Assembly: GCF_001894745.1 (NCBI RefSeq)
Contig: NZ_BBYF01000020.1
Location: 41,860-105,859, forward strand
Source: Paenibacillus sp. NAIST15-1
GTDB lineage: Bacteria > Bacillota > Bacilli > Paenibacillales > Paenibacillaceae
DNA length: 64,000 nt
Reading direction: 5' to 3'
The stretch's first letter is position 1; each line of letters starts with the position of its first letter. Below are positions 38,450 to 45,878 of the stretch, piece by piece. The translations under genes were made by a program, and so were the position numbers. The notes beneath the pieces were generated by a model. That model worked only from the letters and a program-made list of their open reading frames with translations. It was not told the origin of the DNA and searched no databases.

Positions 38450-38644
38450 TGTTGATTGCAGGGCATGACCATCGGAACAAAAAATAAAGCGTACTTGCCA
38501 CGATGCTCGTTCTATGCAGCATGGGTATACGCTCGAATCTATCCGAGTCTGTCATCCGGACCTACTCATCAAAGACCTTCCTTCCCACACCAACCGATGT
38601 GTTCCAGAAGGCTGAATTGTCAGGGCGATGGGCTTAGCTTATTG
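38450..38644. other. Region between nagA and gerE
   Basis: Contains a hairpin-like element near 38576-38615 (CCTTCC...GAAGG) that resembles the fabH terminator in base order. No gene was seen. Confidence 0.35.
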
Positions 38645-38869
38645 TTAGATTTTTAACTCCCCAAGCTTGATTAGCTCGACTACCGCTTGCGAACGACCTT
38701 TTACATTCAATTTCTGCATCACATTCGAAATATGATTTCGAACGGTTTTCTCACTAATGAACAATTGTTGTGCAATATCACGGGTCGTTTTGTCCTGAAC
38801 TAATAATTCAAAAACTTCGCGCTCACGATTAGTCAGTAGAAACTTATTTTTGTGATCGCTACCCTTCAA
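38645..38869 (-). CDS. gerE: Spore-specific regulator GerE
   Basis: 74-residue LuxR-type DNA-binding protein, exactly the length of B. subtilis GerE, consisting of one HTH domain: LTNREREVFELLVQDKTTRD, IAQQLFISEKTVRNHISNVM and KLNVKGRSQAVVELIKLGEL. GerE modulates sigma-K genes late in mother-cell development, including coat genes. Translation begins at TTG, preceded by AAGGAGGGG. A well-matched sigma-K promoter lies 60 bases upstream, agreeing with the known regulation in Bacillus. Firm. Confidence 0.96.
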   Translation of the reverse strand: MKGSDHKNKFLLTNREREVFELLVQDKTTRDIAQQLFISEKTVRNHISNVMQKLNVKGRSQAVVELIKLGELKI

Positions 38870-38930
38870 GTGTCACCCCTCCTTGCCCGAGTTTTTGTAA
38901 TTTAACAAGGTTTAGGGATACAGTCAAATT

Positions 38931-38960
38931 TATACTATGAAGGGCCATTACACTTGGTGC
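38931..38960 (-). promoter_or_regulatory. Sigma-K promoter of gerE
   Basis: Minus strand reads GCACC, 16 bases, CATAGTATA. This fits the sigma-K consensus (-35 ACC core; -10 CATAnnnTA) without mismatch in the core positions. Confidence 0.8.
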
Positions 38961-39109
38961 GGTAATGCGCAAAAATGGGCTAACTAACGTGTTTGTTTGG
39001 CTAAAACAGTATAATTCCTTATGTTCGTCAAATGCTACCCTTATCCGATTATGTAAACAGGACTCCGCCCTCAACAGAGTGAGGAATGAAGTCCGTTCGA
39101 AGCGTGAAA

Positions 39110-40015
39110 TTAACGAGTTCCTGTTGTTCCTGTTCCTGGAGCCATATTGTGCAAGCGAGTTGGATGATTGTACGATTGATTCGTTACATTGGTTGGGAAC
39201 AAACGGTACACCATCTCAGAGAATTCATTAGCAAATCCTGCAATCGGATGGCCTGCACCTACTTGCTTGCTGTACTCATTCATGCGGTTGACGAAGTCTG
39301 GATTGGCAGATACATACACATTATTGCAGCTCGGATCTTCCTTCTTCACCGCGTTGGCAATATGTGCCTTCAAGTCACCAGATATGTTATCATTCACATT
39401 AGATGTACCATCATAAGAACCGAGGCTGCCAGCAGAGTATGGCCGTGGTCCATGTCCAGGCTTAACGCTCTTGCTGTGAACTCCTTTAGATGTATGATCA
39501 GTTACAACAGCAACATAAGCATTGTTGTTGTTCGTCATCATGACATGTGCCGACTTCACACCCTTAATAGAAGCGATTTTTTTGGCCAGTTTTTGGTTCA
39601 TTTCCAGCTTGTTCGCGGAATGAGTGCCGTAGCGCCCTCCGTAGGCATTGTTACCATACGTACCATTGTTACCATACGAACCATTGTAACCATACGTACC
39701 ATACTGTCCATACGTACCATTGTTGAAATTATTGGTGCGGTAACCTCCATCATAACCGTAACCGCGTGTATAACCATCTGGGCTGAACTGATTCATGTTA
39801 TAGGAACGTAGTCCATCACCCGAGAAGTTCGTATTGTAGCGGTTCGCGTTATAACGATGATCCGTTCCGAGCGGTCTTACACCATCATTGCCATAATTCA
39901 TATTATGCTGACGCACACTCTTCGTGGACATATTGTCCCGATTTCCACAACCTGTAAGCCCCATTGTCATCACTAATGCTGCCGTCAACGTTAGCAAAAC
40001 TGCTTTTGCTCGCAT
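39110..40015 (-). CDS. YhcN/YlaJ-family sporulation lipoprotein
   Basis: 301 residues. Signal peptide with lipobox LVMTMGLTGCGN (Cys23). The region from about 55 to 130 is low-complexity, rich in Gly, Tyr and Asn with GNNGTYG-like repeats, while the C-terminal part holds the YhcN/YlaJ core (KLAKKIASIKGVKSAHVMMT; VAVVTDH; NISGDLKAHIANAVKKEDPS; VYVSANPDFVNRMNEY). AAGGAGG precedes the ATG. A sigma-G-type promoter fits, suggesting forespore expression and a place in the inner spore membrane. The Gly-Tyr-Asn insert is longer than in B. subtilis YhcN. Confidence 0.88.
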   Translation of the reverse strand: MRAKAVLLTLTAALVMTMGLTGCGNRDNMSTKSVRQHNMNYGNDGVRPLGTDHRYNANRYNTNFSGDGLRSYNMNQFSPDGYTRGYGYDGGYRTNNFNNGTYGQYGTYGYNGSYGNNGTYGNNAYGGRYGTHSANKLEMNQKLAKKIASIKGVKSAHVMMTNNNNAYVAVVTDHTSKGVHSKSVKPGHGPRPYSAGSLGSYDGTSNVNDNISGDLKAHIANAVKKEDPSCNNVYVSANPDFVNRMNEYSKQVGAGHPIAGFANEFSEMVYRLFPTNVTNQSYNHPTRLHNMAPGTGTTGTR

Positions 40016-40060
40016 CAATGTTCCTCCTTGTTCAGTTCATAATTGAGGTGCCAACAATGT

Positions 40061-40089
40061 TAGCATGCGCTGACCGCCTGATGTTATGC
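40061..40089 (-). promoter_or_regulatory. Sigma-G-type promoter of the YhcN-like gene
   Basis: Minus strand GCATA (-35), 17 bases, CATGCTA (-10), matching the sigma-G pattern gHATR-17/18-CATnHTA. It lies about 45 bases before the start codon. Sigma-F has a similar consensus. Confidence 0.55.
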
Positions 40090-40189
40090 CGATAGGTTTT
40101 TCCGATACTTCCACTCCTTGCATCTTGTTATCAGCTTGTCCTAAAAAGAATGACGAATTCCCCAATCGTGCAAATTACAAAAGCATGGA

Positions 40190-40219
40190 TTGACAATTTT
40201 TTACCGGACGTATTATCAT
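40190..40219 (+). promoter_or_regulatory. Sigma-A promoter of fabH
   Basis: Perfect TTGACA, 18-base spacer, TATCAT. The FapR box starts just downstream of the predicted transcription start. Confidence 0.7.
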
Positions 40220-40233
40220 ATTAGTATTAGACT

Positions 40234-40251
40234 ATAGTACCAGGTACTAAT
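40234..40251 (+). promoter_or_regulatory. FapR operator
   Basis: ATAGTACCAGGTACTAAT contains the perfect 7-1-7 palindrome TAGTACC-A-GGTACTA and differs by one base from the Bacillus FapR consensus ATTAGTACCTGGTACTAAT apart from the free centre. FapR represses fatty acid synthesis genes until malonyl-CoA accumulates. Confidence 0.88.
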
Positions 40252-40351
40252 TTAAATTATATACACTAATTTTTGTTTAGGCGTTCATTCATCTCGATTT
40301 ACTTGGATCGCACGCTCCCTTTCGGTCCGAACATAAAGAAGGAGGATAAGC

Positions 40352-41362
40352 ATGCAAACGGTGAAACTGCACACCAAAGCGCAAATTACAGCATTCGGCA
40401 CCTATGTGCCTGAGCGCCGCTTAACAAATGAGGATCTGTCGCACATGGTTGATACGAACCATGAATGGATTGTTCAACGAACGGGCATGATTGAACGACG
40501 GATTGTAGATGAAGGAACATATGCCAGCGATCTTGCGTTCGAAGCTGCTAAGAATCTGGCAGACACGTATCATGTTGATCTGCAAACGGTTGATGCAGTA
40601 CTTGTAGCAACATCAACACCAGATGCCTTCTTCCCAAGCACGGCTGGCATCATTCAAGGAAGACTTGGCATCCCTCAAGCAATGGCGCTTGATATATCGA
40701 ATGCATGTGCAGGATTTGTTAGTGCCATGCAATTGGCGATAGGACTCATTGATGCTGGTATGCATCGCAAAGTATTAGTAATTGGAACCGAAGTGCTGAC
40801 CCGCACGGTTGATTACACGGATCGCAGCACTTGCATCTTATTCGGAGATGGGGCTGGAGCGATTCTTCTAGAAGCTGGGACTGCTGAGCAGCAATCTTGT
40901 TTCCTTGCTTCTGGATCATTAACGACAGGAGATTTGGGCGGGATCTTGCATCGCAAGGCTGTCGCCGATCGGATTGGCGATGTGGAGATGAAACCTGACA
41001 GCACGTTAGTTCAAAATGGGCGCGAGGTCCTTAAGTGGGCGCTCCGCCAAGTTCCGGTAGGCATTCAGCAATTGCTTCAAGACACTGGCTACACGACAGA
41101 GCAAATTGACATCTTTGTGCCGCACAGCGCTAATCTACGGATGATAGAGTCCATATGTGAACGAAGTGGGATTCCGCTTGAGCGCACGCTTACTAGTGTC
41201 CAATATTATGGTAATACATCTGCAGCCAGTATTCCGCTGGCGATAGCGGGAGGATTAGCAGACGGCCGTCTGAAACCGGGAGCACTCACTTTACTGTATG
41301 GATTCGGCGGCGGATTCTCGCAATCGATCTTGCTGCTGCGCTGGCCGGATTTACAAGCATAA
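40352..41362 (+). CDS. fabH: Beta-ketoacyl-ACP synthase III
   Basis: Starts fatty acid elongation by condensing a short acyl-CoA with malonyl-ACP; branched starters are usual in this group. 336 residues. Catalytic Cys in LDISNACAGFVSAMQ near 118, His in FVPHSANLRMIES near 260 and Asn in YYGNTSAASIPLA near 290, with GDGAGAILLEAG near 168 and the terminal YGFGGGFSQSILLLRW. AAGGAGGA precedes the ATG. It stands alone with a FapR operator, like B. subtilis fabHB; it is probably a second FabH copy. Confidence 0.95.
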   Translation: MQTVKLHTKAQITAFGTYVPERRLTNEDLSHMVDTNHEWIVQRTGMIERRIVDEGTYASDLAFEAAKNLADTYHVDLQTVDAVLVATSTPDAFFPSTAGIIQGRLGIPQAMALDISNACAGFVSAMQLAIGLIDAGMHRKVLVIGTEVLTRTVDYTDRSTCILFGDGAGAILLEAGTAEQQSCFLASGSLTTGDLGGILHRKAVADRIGDVEMKPDSTLVQNGREVLKWALRQVPVGIQQLLQDTGYTTEQIDIFVPHSANLRMIESICERSGIPLERTLTSVQYYGNTSAASIPLAIAGGLADGRLKPGALTLLYGFGGGFSQSILLLRWPDLQA

Positions 41363-41460
41363 GGCTCGGATTGGGCATCTCTATGATTCACCTAAATCTC
41401 TTATAACTCCTACACAATGGAACCAGAGGGTGCCCCTAATTTTGAATGAGCATGCATAAA

Positions 41461-41506
41461 AAGACGCTTCCATCCCCACCAATACAGTGGTTCCGGAAGC
41501 GTCTTT
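41461..41506. terminator. Bidirectional terminator after fabH
   Basis: AAGACGCTTCC/GGAAGCGTCTT 11-bp perfect stem with an inner CCAC/GTGG pairing, between convergent genes; A run before, T after. Confidence 0.9.
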
Positions 41507-41571
41507 GTTCATCTAGCAGGACTGGCTCACATTTCTTGGGACAGACCCACATGCATTCCTACGTACAAACT

Positions 41572-42609
41572 CTATTTACCTGTTGCAGATGCACTATTCC
41601 CCTTAATTTCCCATTCTTTGATTGCTTCATCAAGCTTCGCCTTCGGGACAGCATACGCCCATTGCCCGTCTTGAGGGATTATCCATACTTTCTCTCCGAT
41701 CACATATCCTTCAAATATCCTCTTCTCCGTAGCATTGATGGCATCTGGCTTCAATGAGAGTTCCAGCTTCCAACCTGGCTCGTGAGATGAGCCTGCCAAT
41801 AATTCCTTCTTCTGCTTCGGCAGTTCGGTTGTCGACCAATCTCGGAATTGATTGATGAGCACATTAGCTTTATCTTCCGTAATAGACTTGTCCTGAAGCC
41901 GCCAATTCATCTCTGTTTGATTGCCTGAGTCTGAATTCCCTGCAGAAGAATCCCTTTCATTCACATTCGTTGGAACGGATCCTGGATCATCATTTGAACT
42001 TAGGTTATATGTGTTCCCCGCATAGCTCCAACTAAATTGTTCCACCCGTTCAATTGGGAATGTTATCGGTTCCTTCAACACAAAATCATACGCGCTCCGC
42101 TTCAATCCCGACCATTCAGTAGCAGGGACTTGATATACCTTGTTATTGTCATCTACCATTGCATAGTAAGTGCCTGAAATCGGGGTTTCATTGCCGATCT
42201 TAAGATTATGTCTTATCCCGTTAGCACCAGTTGCCTGGAATACCCACGTTGGCTTATCCAAGCCATATTTCCCAAGGTTCGCTGACTCTCCCTCAACGAT
42301 CGAATCTGCCTTCGCCTTTGTCACTATAGAGATCCAGTCATTAATCGGATACGAATTGAGCGGATACGGACGCGGCTCTAACATCTCCCACTGTTCGCCC
42401 TTCTTATGAAGCGATACTCGGGAACCTTCCCCCGCTATCATAATAGAATCAATATCCTGCGCTTGCATCGTTATGAGCGGCACGGCCTCCGTATTCTCCT
42501 GTTTGGTGCGGAAGAAATCGTGTGTAGAGGCGTACACATAACCGGCTATGAATACAATCAATAATAGAAAGGTTGGGATGAGCCTTCTCATCTGTCTCAT
42601 ATTATTCAC
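41572..42609 (-). CDS. DUF4340-domain protein of a Gld-type ABC system
   Basis: 345 residues; N-terminal transmembrane anchor (LIPTFLLLIVFIAGYVYAS, about 8-27) and an extracytoplasmic part containing the DUF4340 repeat-like units (IMIAGEGSRVSLHKKGEQWEM; YPLNSYPINDWISIVTKAKA; NLGKYGLDKPTWVFQA). I start at GTG, which overlaps the stop of the GldG-like gene as GTGA and has AAGGAG nine bases upstream. Serine/asparagine-rich stretch at about 215-235 may be a linker. The family accompanies ABC-2 exporters with GldG partners; substrate unknown. Confidence 0.85.
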   Translation of the reverse strand: MNNMRQMRRLIPTFLLLIVFIAGYVYASTHDFFRTKQENTEAVPLITMQAQDIDSIMIAGEGSRVSLHKKGEQWEMLEPRPYPLNSYPINDWISIVTKAKADSIVEGESANLGKYGLDKPTWVFQATGANGIRHNLKIGNETPISGTYYAMVDDNNKVYQVPATEWSGLKRSAYDFVLKEPITFPIERVEQFSWSYAGNTYNLSSNDDPGSVPTNVNERDSSAGNSDSGNQTEMNWRLQDKSITEDKANVLINQFRDWSTTELPKQKKELLAGSSHEPGWKLELSLKPDAINATEKRIFEGYVIGEKVWIIPQDGQWAYAVPKAKLDEAIKEWEIKGNSASATGK

Positions 42610-43991
42610 GACGCCCGTCTCCTTCTCCACCATAATGCTGCCCCTATACCAAGCAATAGCACCGGGAAGCCGATAACAGTCGTCCATAGAATTGCCTTGC
42701 CCTGTCCAGGAGTCAGGTATGCAATTTGATAGGCTTCATTCTCCCGTGGCCTGATCGTCACTTGTTCTTGATTCCCCTGGAGCCAGTTCATGCTATTCAG
42801 CGCGAAGTCCCGATTACCCTGCGTATATAGATTCTGATCTTCGATATAACTCGATCCACCAATAATAACTGCCTTTGGCTTCCCGTCTGTTGTCGTTACG
42901 GCTACGCCCAGCGTTAATGATCCAGCAAGATCCTTATCGTCGCGTTCGCTTCCCTCTTGCATTAGCCTTGGAATATCTGTCTCCCCATAAGAAGTTGTAG
43001 AAGTCTTCAAGATCGGCTCCACTGACAGCTTATCGGTAGACGAAGCTTCTAAAGGCAGCCCCAACGTCAGCAAAGTAAGCAAATTATACTGCGACAGCTT
43101 GGATGTTAGTTCATGCTCTCCGTATTCAGGCACAATCGTAAATGGATCATACAATGTGCTCTTCTTCTGCTCGACTGCGACTGCATGCTTGTTCGTCACA
43201 CCAAGATGCTTGAGCAAGCTGTCAATGTTCTTCCAAGATTTCGACATGTCTGGATTGAAGCCAAGCGCAATGTACAACTTCCCCTTGTCATCCACATACT
43301 GTTGCAGAAGCTTCGCTTCCTTATCCGTAATATCTTTGTTTGCGCCTAGCATCATGACCATGTCCGCATCCTGTGGGACTGCACCTTCTCGATATAAATT
43401 CAGCTCTTTGACTTGGATATTGTCCTCTTCCAAGCTGGAGCGGAGGGCAGTTACTTGCGACAACGGCAGCTCTTCATGGCCAGACAATACGTAAGCTGTT
43501 GCTTTGCGCTCAGATGTTAGGCTTCTAAGTGCTTGGGTCATTTTTTCCTCGCCACTAAAACGATAAGCCCCATAGTCCTCTCCACCACTGAACATCTCAT
43601 ACAGTCCAACAGTCTTGCGCTTCGTTCCGCGCTCGAACACAAGGGAGCTCCCCGCTAAGCCATATTGCTGTGCTAGGGAGGGTTCCTTCATTAAATCAAT
43701 TTGTTCGACCTTAATATGTTTATTTCGCAGTGCATACTGTTCTGCCATGTCAGCAACTTCCCTAATTAGCACAGGATCATCCTGCGACGTATAGAACAGC
43801 TTCACATTGACCTTATCTTCGACCGAAGTCAGAGCGGCAATCGTTTGTTCCGATAGCGTGAAAGACTTATTCTTCGTGAAGTCCCACTGCCACCCCGTCA
43901 TCGATTGTAGAAAATAGGTCAACAACACAAAAATTCCGAGGACAGCGACTGATCGTACTGCCGCATTCGTTCTTCGCAGCCACTTGTTCAT
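42606..43991 (-). CDS. GldG-like ABC-associated membrane protein
   Basis: 461 residues. Transmembrane segments at both ends (SVAVLGIFVLLTYFLQSMTG near 14-33; AILWTTVIGFPVLLLGIGAA near 434-453). The large external domain has the ABC_transp_aux/GldG pattern: KNKSFTLSEQTIAALTSVED, VNVKLFYTSQDDPV, YVLSGHEELPLSQ and MVMMLGANKDITDKEAKLLQ. GGAGG lies before two consecutive ATGs; I use the second. Fits between the permease and DUF4340 genes in a four-gene unit. Confidence 0.87.
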   Translation of the reverse strand: MNKWLRRTNAAVRSVAVLGIFVLLTYFLQSMTGWQWDFTKNKSFTLSEQTIAALTSVEDKVNVKLFYTSQDDPVLIREVADMAEQYALRNKHIKVEQIDLMKEPSLAQQYGLAGSSLVFERGTKRKTVGLYEMFSGGEDYGAYRFSGEEKMTQALRSLTSERKATAYVLSGHEELPLSQVTALRSSLEEDNIQVKELNLYREGAVPQDADMVMMLGANKDITDKEAKLLQQYVDDKGKLYIALGFNPDMSKSWKNIDSLLKHLGVTNKHAVAVEQKKSTLYDPFTIVPEYGEHELTSKLSQYNLLTLLTLGLPLEASSTDKLSVEPILKTSTTSYGETDIPRLMQEGSERDDKDLAGSLTLGVAVTTTDGKPKAVIIGGSSYIEDQNLYTQGNRDFALNSMNWLQGNQEQVTIRPRENEAYQIAYLTPGQGKAILWTTVIGFPVLLLGIGAALWWRRRRAS

Positions 43992-43997
43992 CATTCG

Positions 43998-44705
43998 TTA
44001 CCTCCACCGTTTTCTTTCAAGTACTTGGATACTCAGCACGACAAATACAATCGCGAGTGTTAGGAAAAAGAGTACGTCCGGCCCATTCAGTACCCCTTTC
44101 ATAAAGGACTGCAATCGATTGTTCATCGAAAATGGAGCAATCCAATCACCGACGGCAGAAGAAGGAATGGCATCCAGCAGCCAGAACATGAGCAGGATCA
44201 CGAATGCAGCGATGGCGGTTACCATCTGATGCTCAGACAGTGCAGATGCAAATAAGCCAATAGAAGCCATTGCAATCGTAAGCAGCAGCAATCCGAGTAC
44301 AGAAGTCAGCAGCACACGCATATCCAATGTTCCGAAGAACGACATGACGAATGGATACACCAAGCTAAACCCGACAAGCACAACCATCAAGACACATGCT
44401 GCAGCATATTTGCCAAGAACAATCTCGCTCAGACGGGCAGGCGAAGTAAGCAGCAGCTCATCGGTACCGTGGCGGAATTCATCTGCGAACAGCCGCATCG
44501 TCAACAAGGGAATGATAAAAATATACATAAATGTGGTATTGCCCGTTACAAGCCGGAAATCAACGATACTAGGTTGGAACAATACAAAATTCAAATAAAA
44601 CATAATCCCTGAAATCAACACATACACCGAGAAAGCCGCATAAGATGTCGGCGATGTGAAATATGCGAGCATTTCTTTGCGAAATATCGCGCTAAATCTG
44701 CGCAT
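43998..44705 (-). CDS. ABC-2 type permease (GldF-like)
   Basis: 235 residues with six hydrophobic segments. ABC-2 permease features include an N-terminal amphipathic RRFSAIFRKEMLAYFTSPTS and the conserved middle piece FRHGTDELLLTSPARLSEIVLG (split: FRHGTDELLLTSP and ARLSEIVLGKY). ATG follows AGGAGG by nine bases; the frame overlaps the ATPase gene by 14 bases. Exporter component. Confidence 0.9.
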   Translation of the reverse strand: MRRFSAIFRKEMLAYFTSPTSYAAFSVYVLISGIMFYLNFVLFQPSIVDFRLVTGNTTFMYIFIIPLLTMRLFADEFRHGTDELLLTSPARLSEIVLGKYAAACVLMVVLVGFSLVYPFVMSFFGTLDMRVLLTSVLGLLLLTIAMASIGLFASALSEHQMVTAIAAFVILLMFWLLDAIPSSAVGDWIAPFSMNNRLQSFMKGVLNGPDVLFFLTLAIVFVVLSIQVLERKRWR

Positions 44706-45642
44706 CACCAGACTCCTCCTCTGTCGTCAATCTCGTAAATACATCCTCCAGACTTGTCGATTCCCGCTTCATCTCTAGTAGGGGATACCCTGCATTAGCC
44801 AAAGTGAAAAAAAGAGCTTCCCTTATATCCGCCTGCTCCTTCGCAGTAATCTGAAGATGAACCTCTTGATCATTGCTTTCAGATTCGATGTGGGCGATCT
44901 CGGGAATAACCGTTATCGCTTCAACCACCTCTGCAGCTGTTCCCTTCACAATGAGATGCAGCTTCGATTCTTGACCAAGTGCAGTTCCCAGTTGTTCAGG
45001 CAGCTCGTCAAGCACAATTTGCCCTTGATGAATAATAATGACCCGGTTGCATAGTGTGTTCACTTCCGGGAGAATATGTGTACTGAGCAATACCGTATGC
45101 TGCTCCCCGAGCTCTCGAATGAGCTGGCGTATTTCCACGATCTGATTCGGGTCTAGCCCTGATGTAGGCTCGTCCAGAACAAGCAGATCCGGCTTGTGAA
45201 TGATGGCTTGCGCAAGTCCTAGCCGCTGCTTGTAGCCCTTGGATAGCCCCCGAATCGCCTGATTTTCTCTGCCTTGCAAGCCCAATCTGTCTACCATTTC
45301 ACTAATTCGCACGCTGCGTTCTCGTACCGATACACCTCTTATATCCGCCACAAAACGCAAATACGACTTCACCGTCATATCTGGGTACAGCGGCGGGCTT
45401 TCCGGCAAATAACCAATCTTGCTTCTGGCCGTACCCCCATGGTCTGCCATGGAAATGCCATCAATGGAGATGCTCCCGCTTGTCGGATGCAAATATCCCG
45501 TAATCATCCGCATCGTCGTCGTCTTCCCCGCACCGTTAGGGCCTAGAAAGCCCACAACTTCGCCGCGCGCCATAGAGAAGTCGATATGCTGAACACCACG
45601 ACGCTCGTTGTACAGCTTACTAACGTCCTTCACTTCTAACAT
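44692..45642 (-). CDS. ABC transporter ATP-binding protein (GldA-like)
   Basis: 316 residues: Walker A GFLGPNGAGKTTTMRMI near 34, Q-loop GYLPESPPLYPDM, signature RGLSKGYKQRLGLAQA near 134, Walker B LLVLDEPTSGLDPNQ and H-loop VLLSTHILPE. C-terminal 90 residues form the small regulatory domain common in ABC-2 exporters. I start at MLEVKDVSKLYNERRG, preceded by AAGGGGGA. First gene of the four-gene Gld-like unit. Confidence 0.94.
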   Translation of the reverse strand: MLEVKDVSKLYNERRGVQHIDFSMARGEVVGFLGPNGAGKTTTMRMITGYLHPTSGSISIDGISMADHGGTARSKIGYLPESPPLYPDMTVKSYLRFVADIRGVSVRERSVRISEMVDRLGLQGRENQAIRGLSKGYKQRLGLAQAIIHKPDLLVLDEPTSGLDPNQIVEIRQLIRELGEQHTVLLSTHILPEVNTLCNRVIIIHQGQIVLDELPEQLGTALGQESKLHLIVKGTAAEVVEAITVIPEIAHIESESNDQEVHLQITAKEQADIREALFFTLANAGYPLLEMKRESTSLEDVFTRLTTEEESGDAQI

Positions 45643-45800
45643 CTGTATCCCCCTTGTCCAGACTTCATCCAAGACATACCTCACCCATGTTAACTAAGTA
45701 AGTCTGTATGAATCGCTATACTCATGATAACGATTCAACTCTAAATCAAGCTGAAAAGAGGCTGAAAGGTAACTTAAAAACCCGTGTCTAATTTGTGAAC

Positions 45801-45831
45801 AAAAAAAATCATAGCCCGGCAAGGCTATGAT
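45801..45831 (-). terminator. Terminator at the end of the kdp module
   Basis: Perfect 9-bp stem ATCATAGCC/GGCTATGAT with a six-base loop followed by eight T on the minus strand, 48 bases after the KdpD-like stop codon. Confidence 0.92.
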
Positions 45832-45878
45832 TCATGGCATTGATATAAAAATAGTTAAATAGAGGGATAAATAATAGG

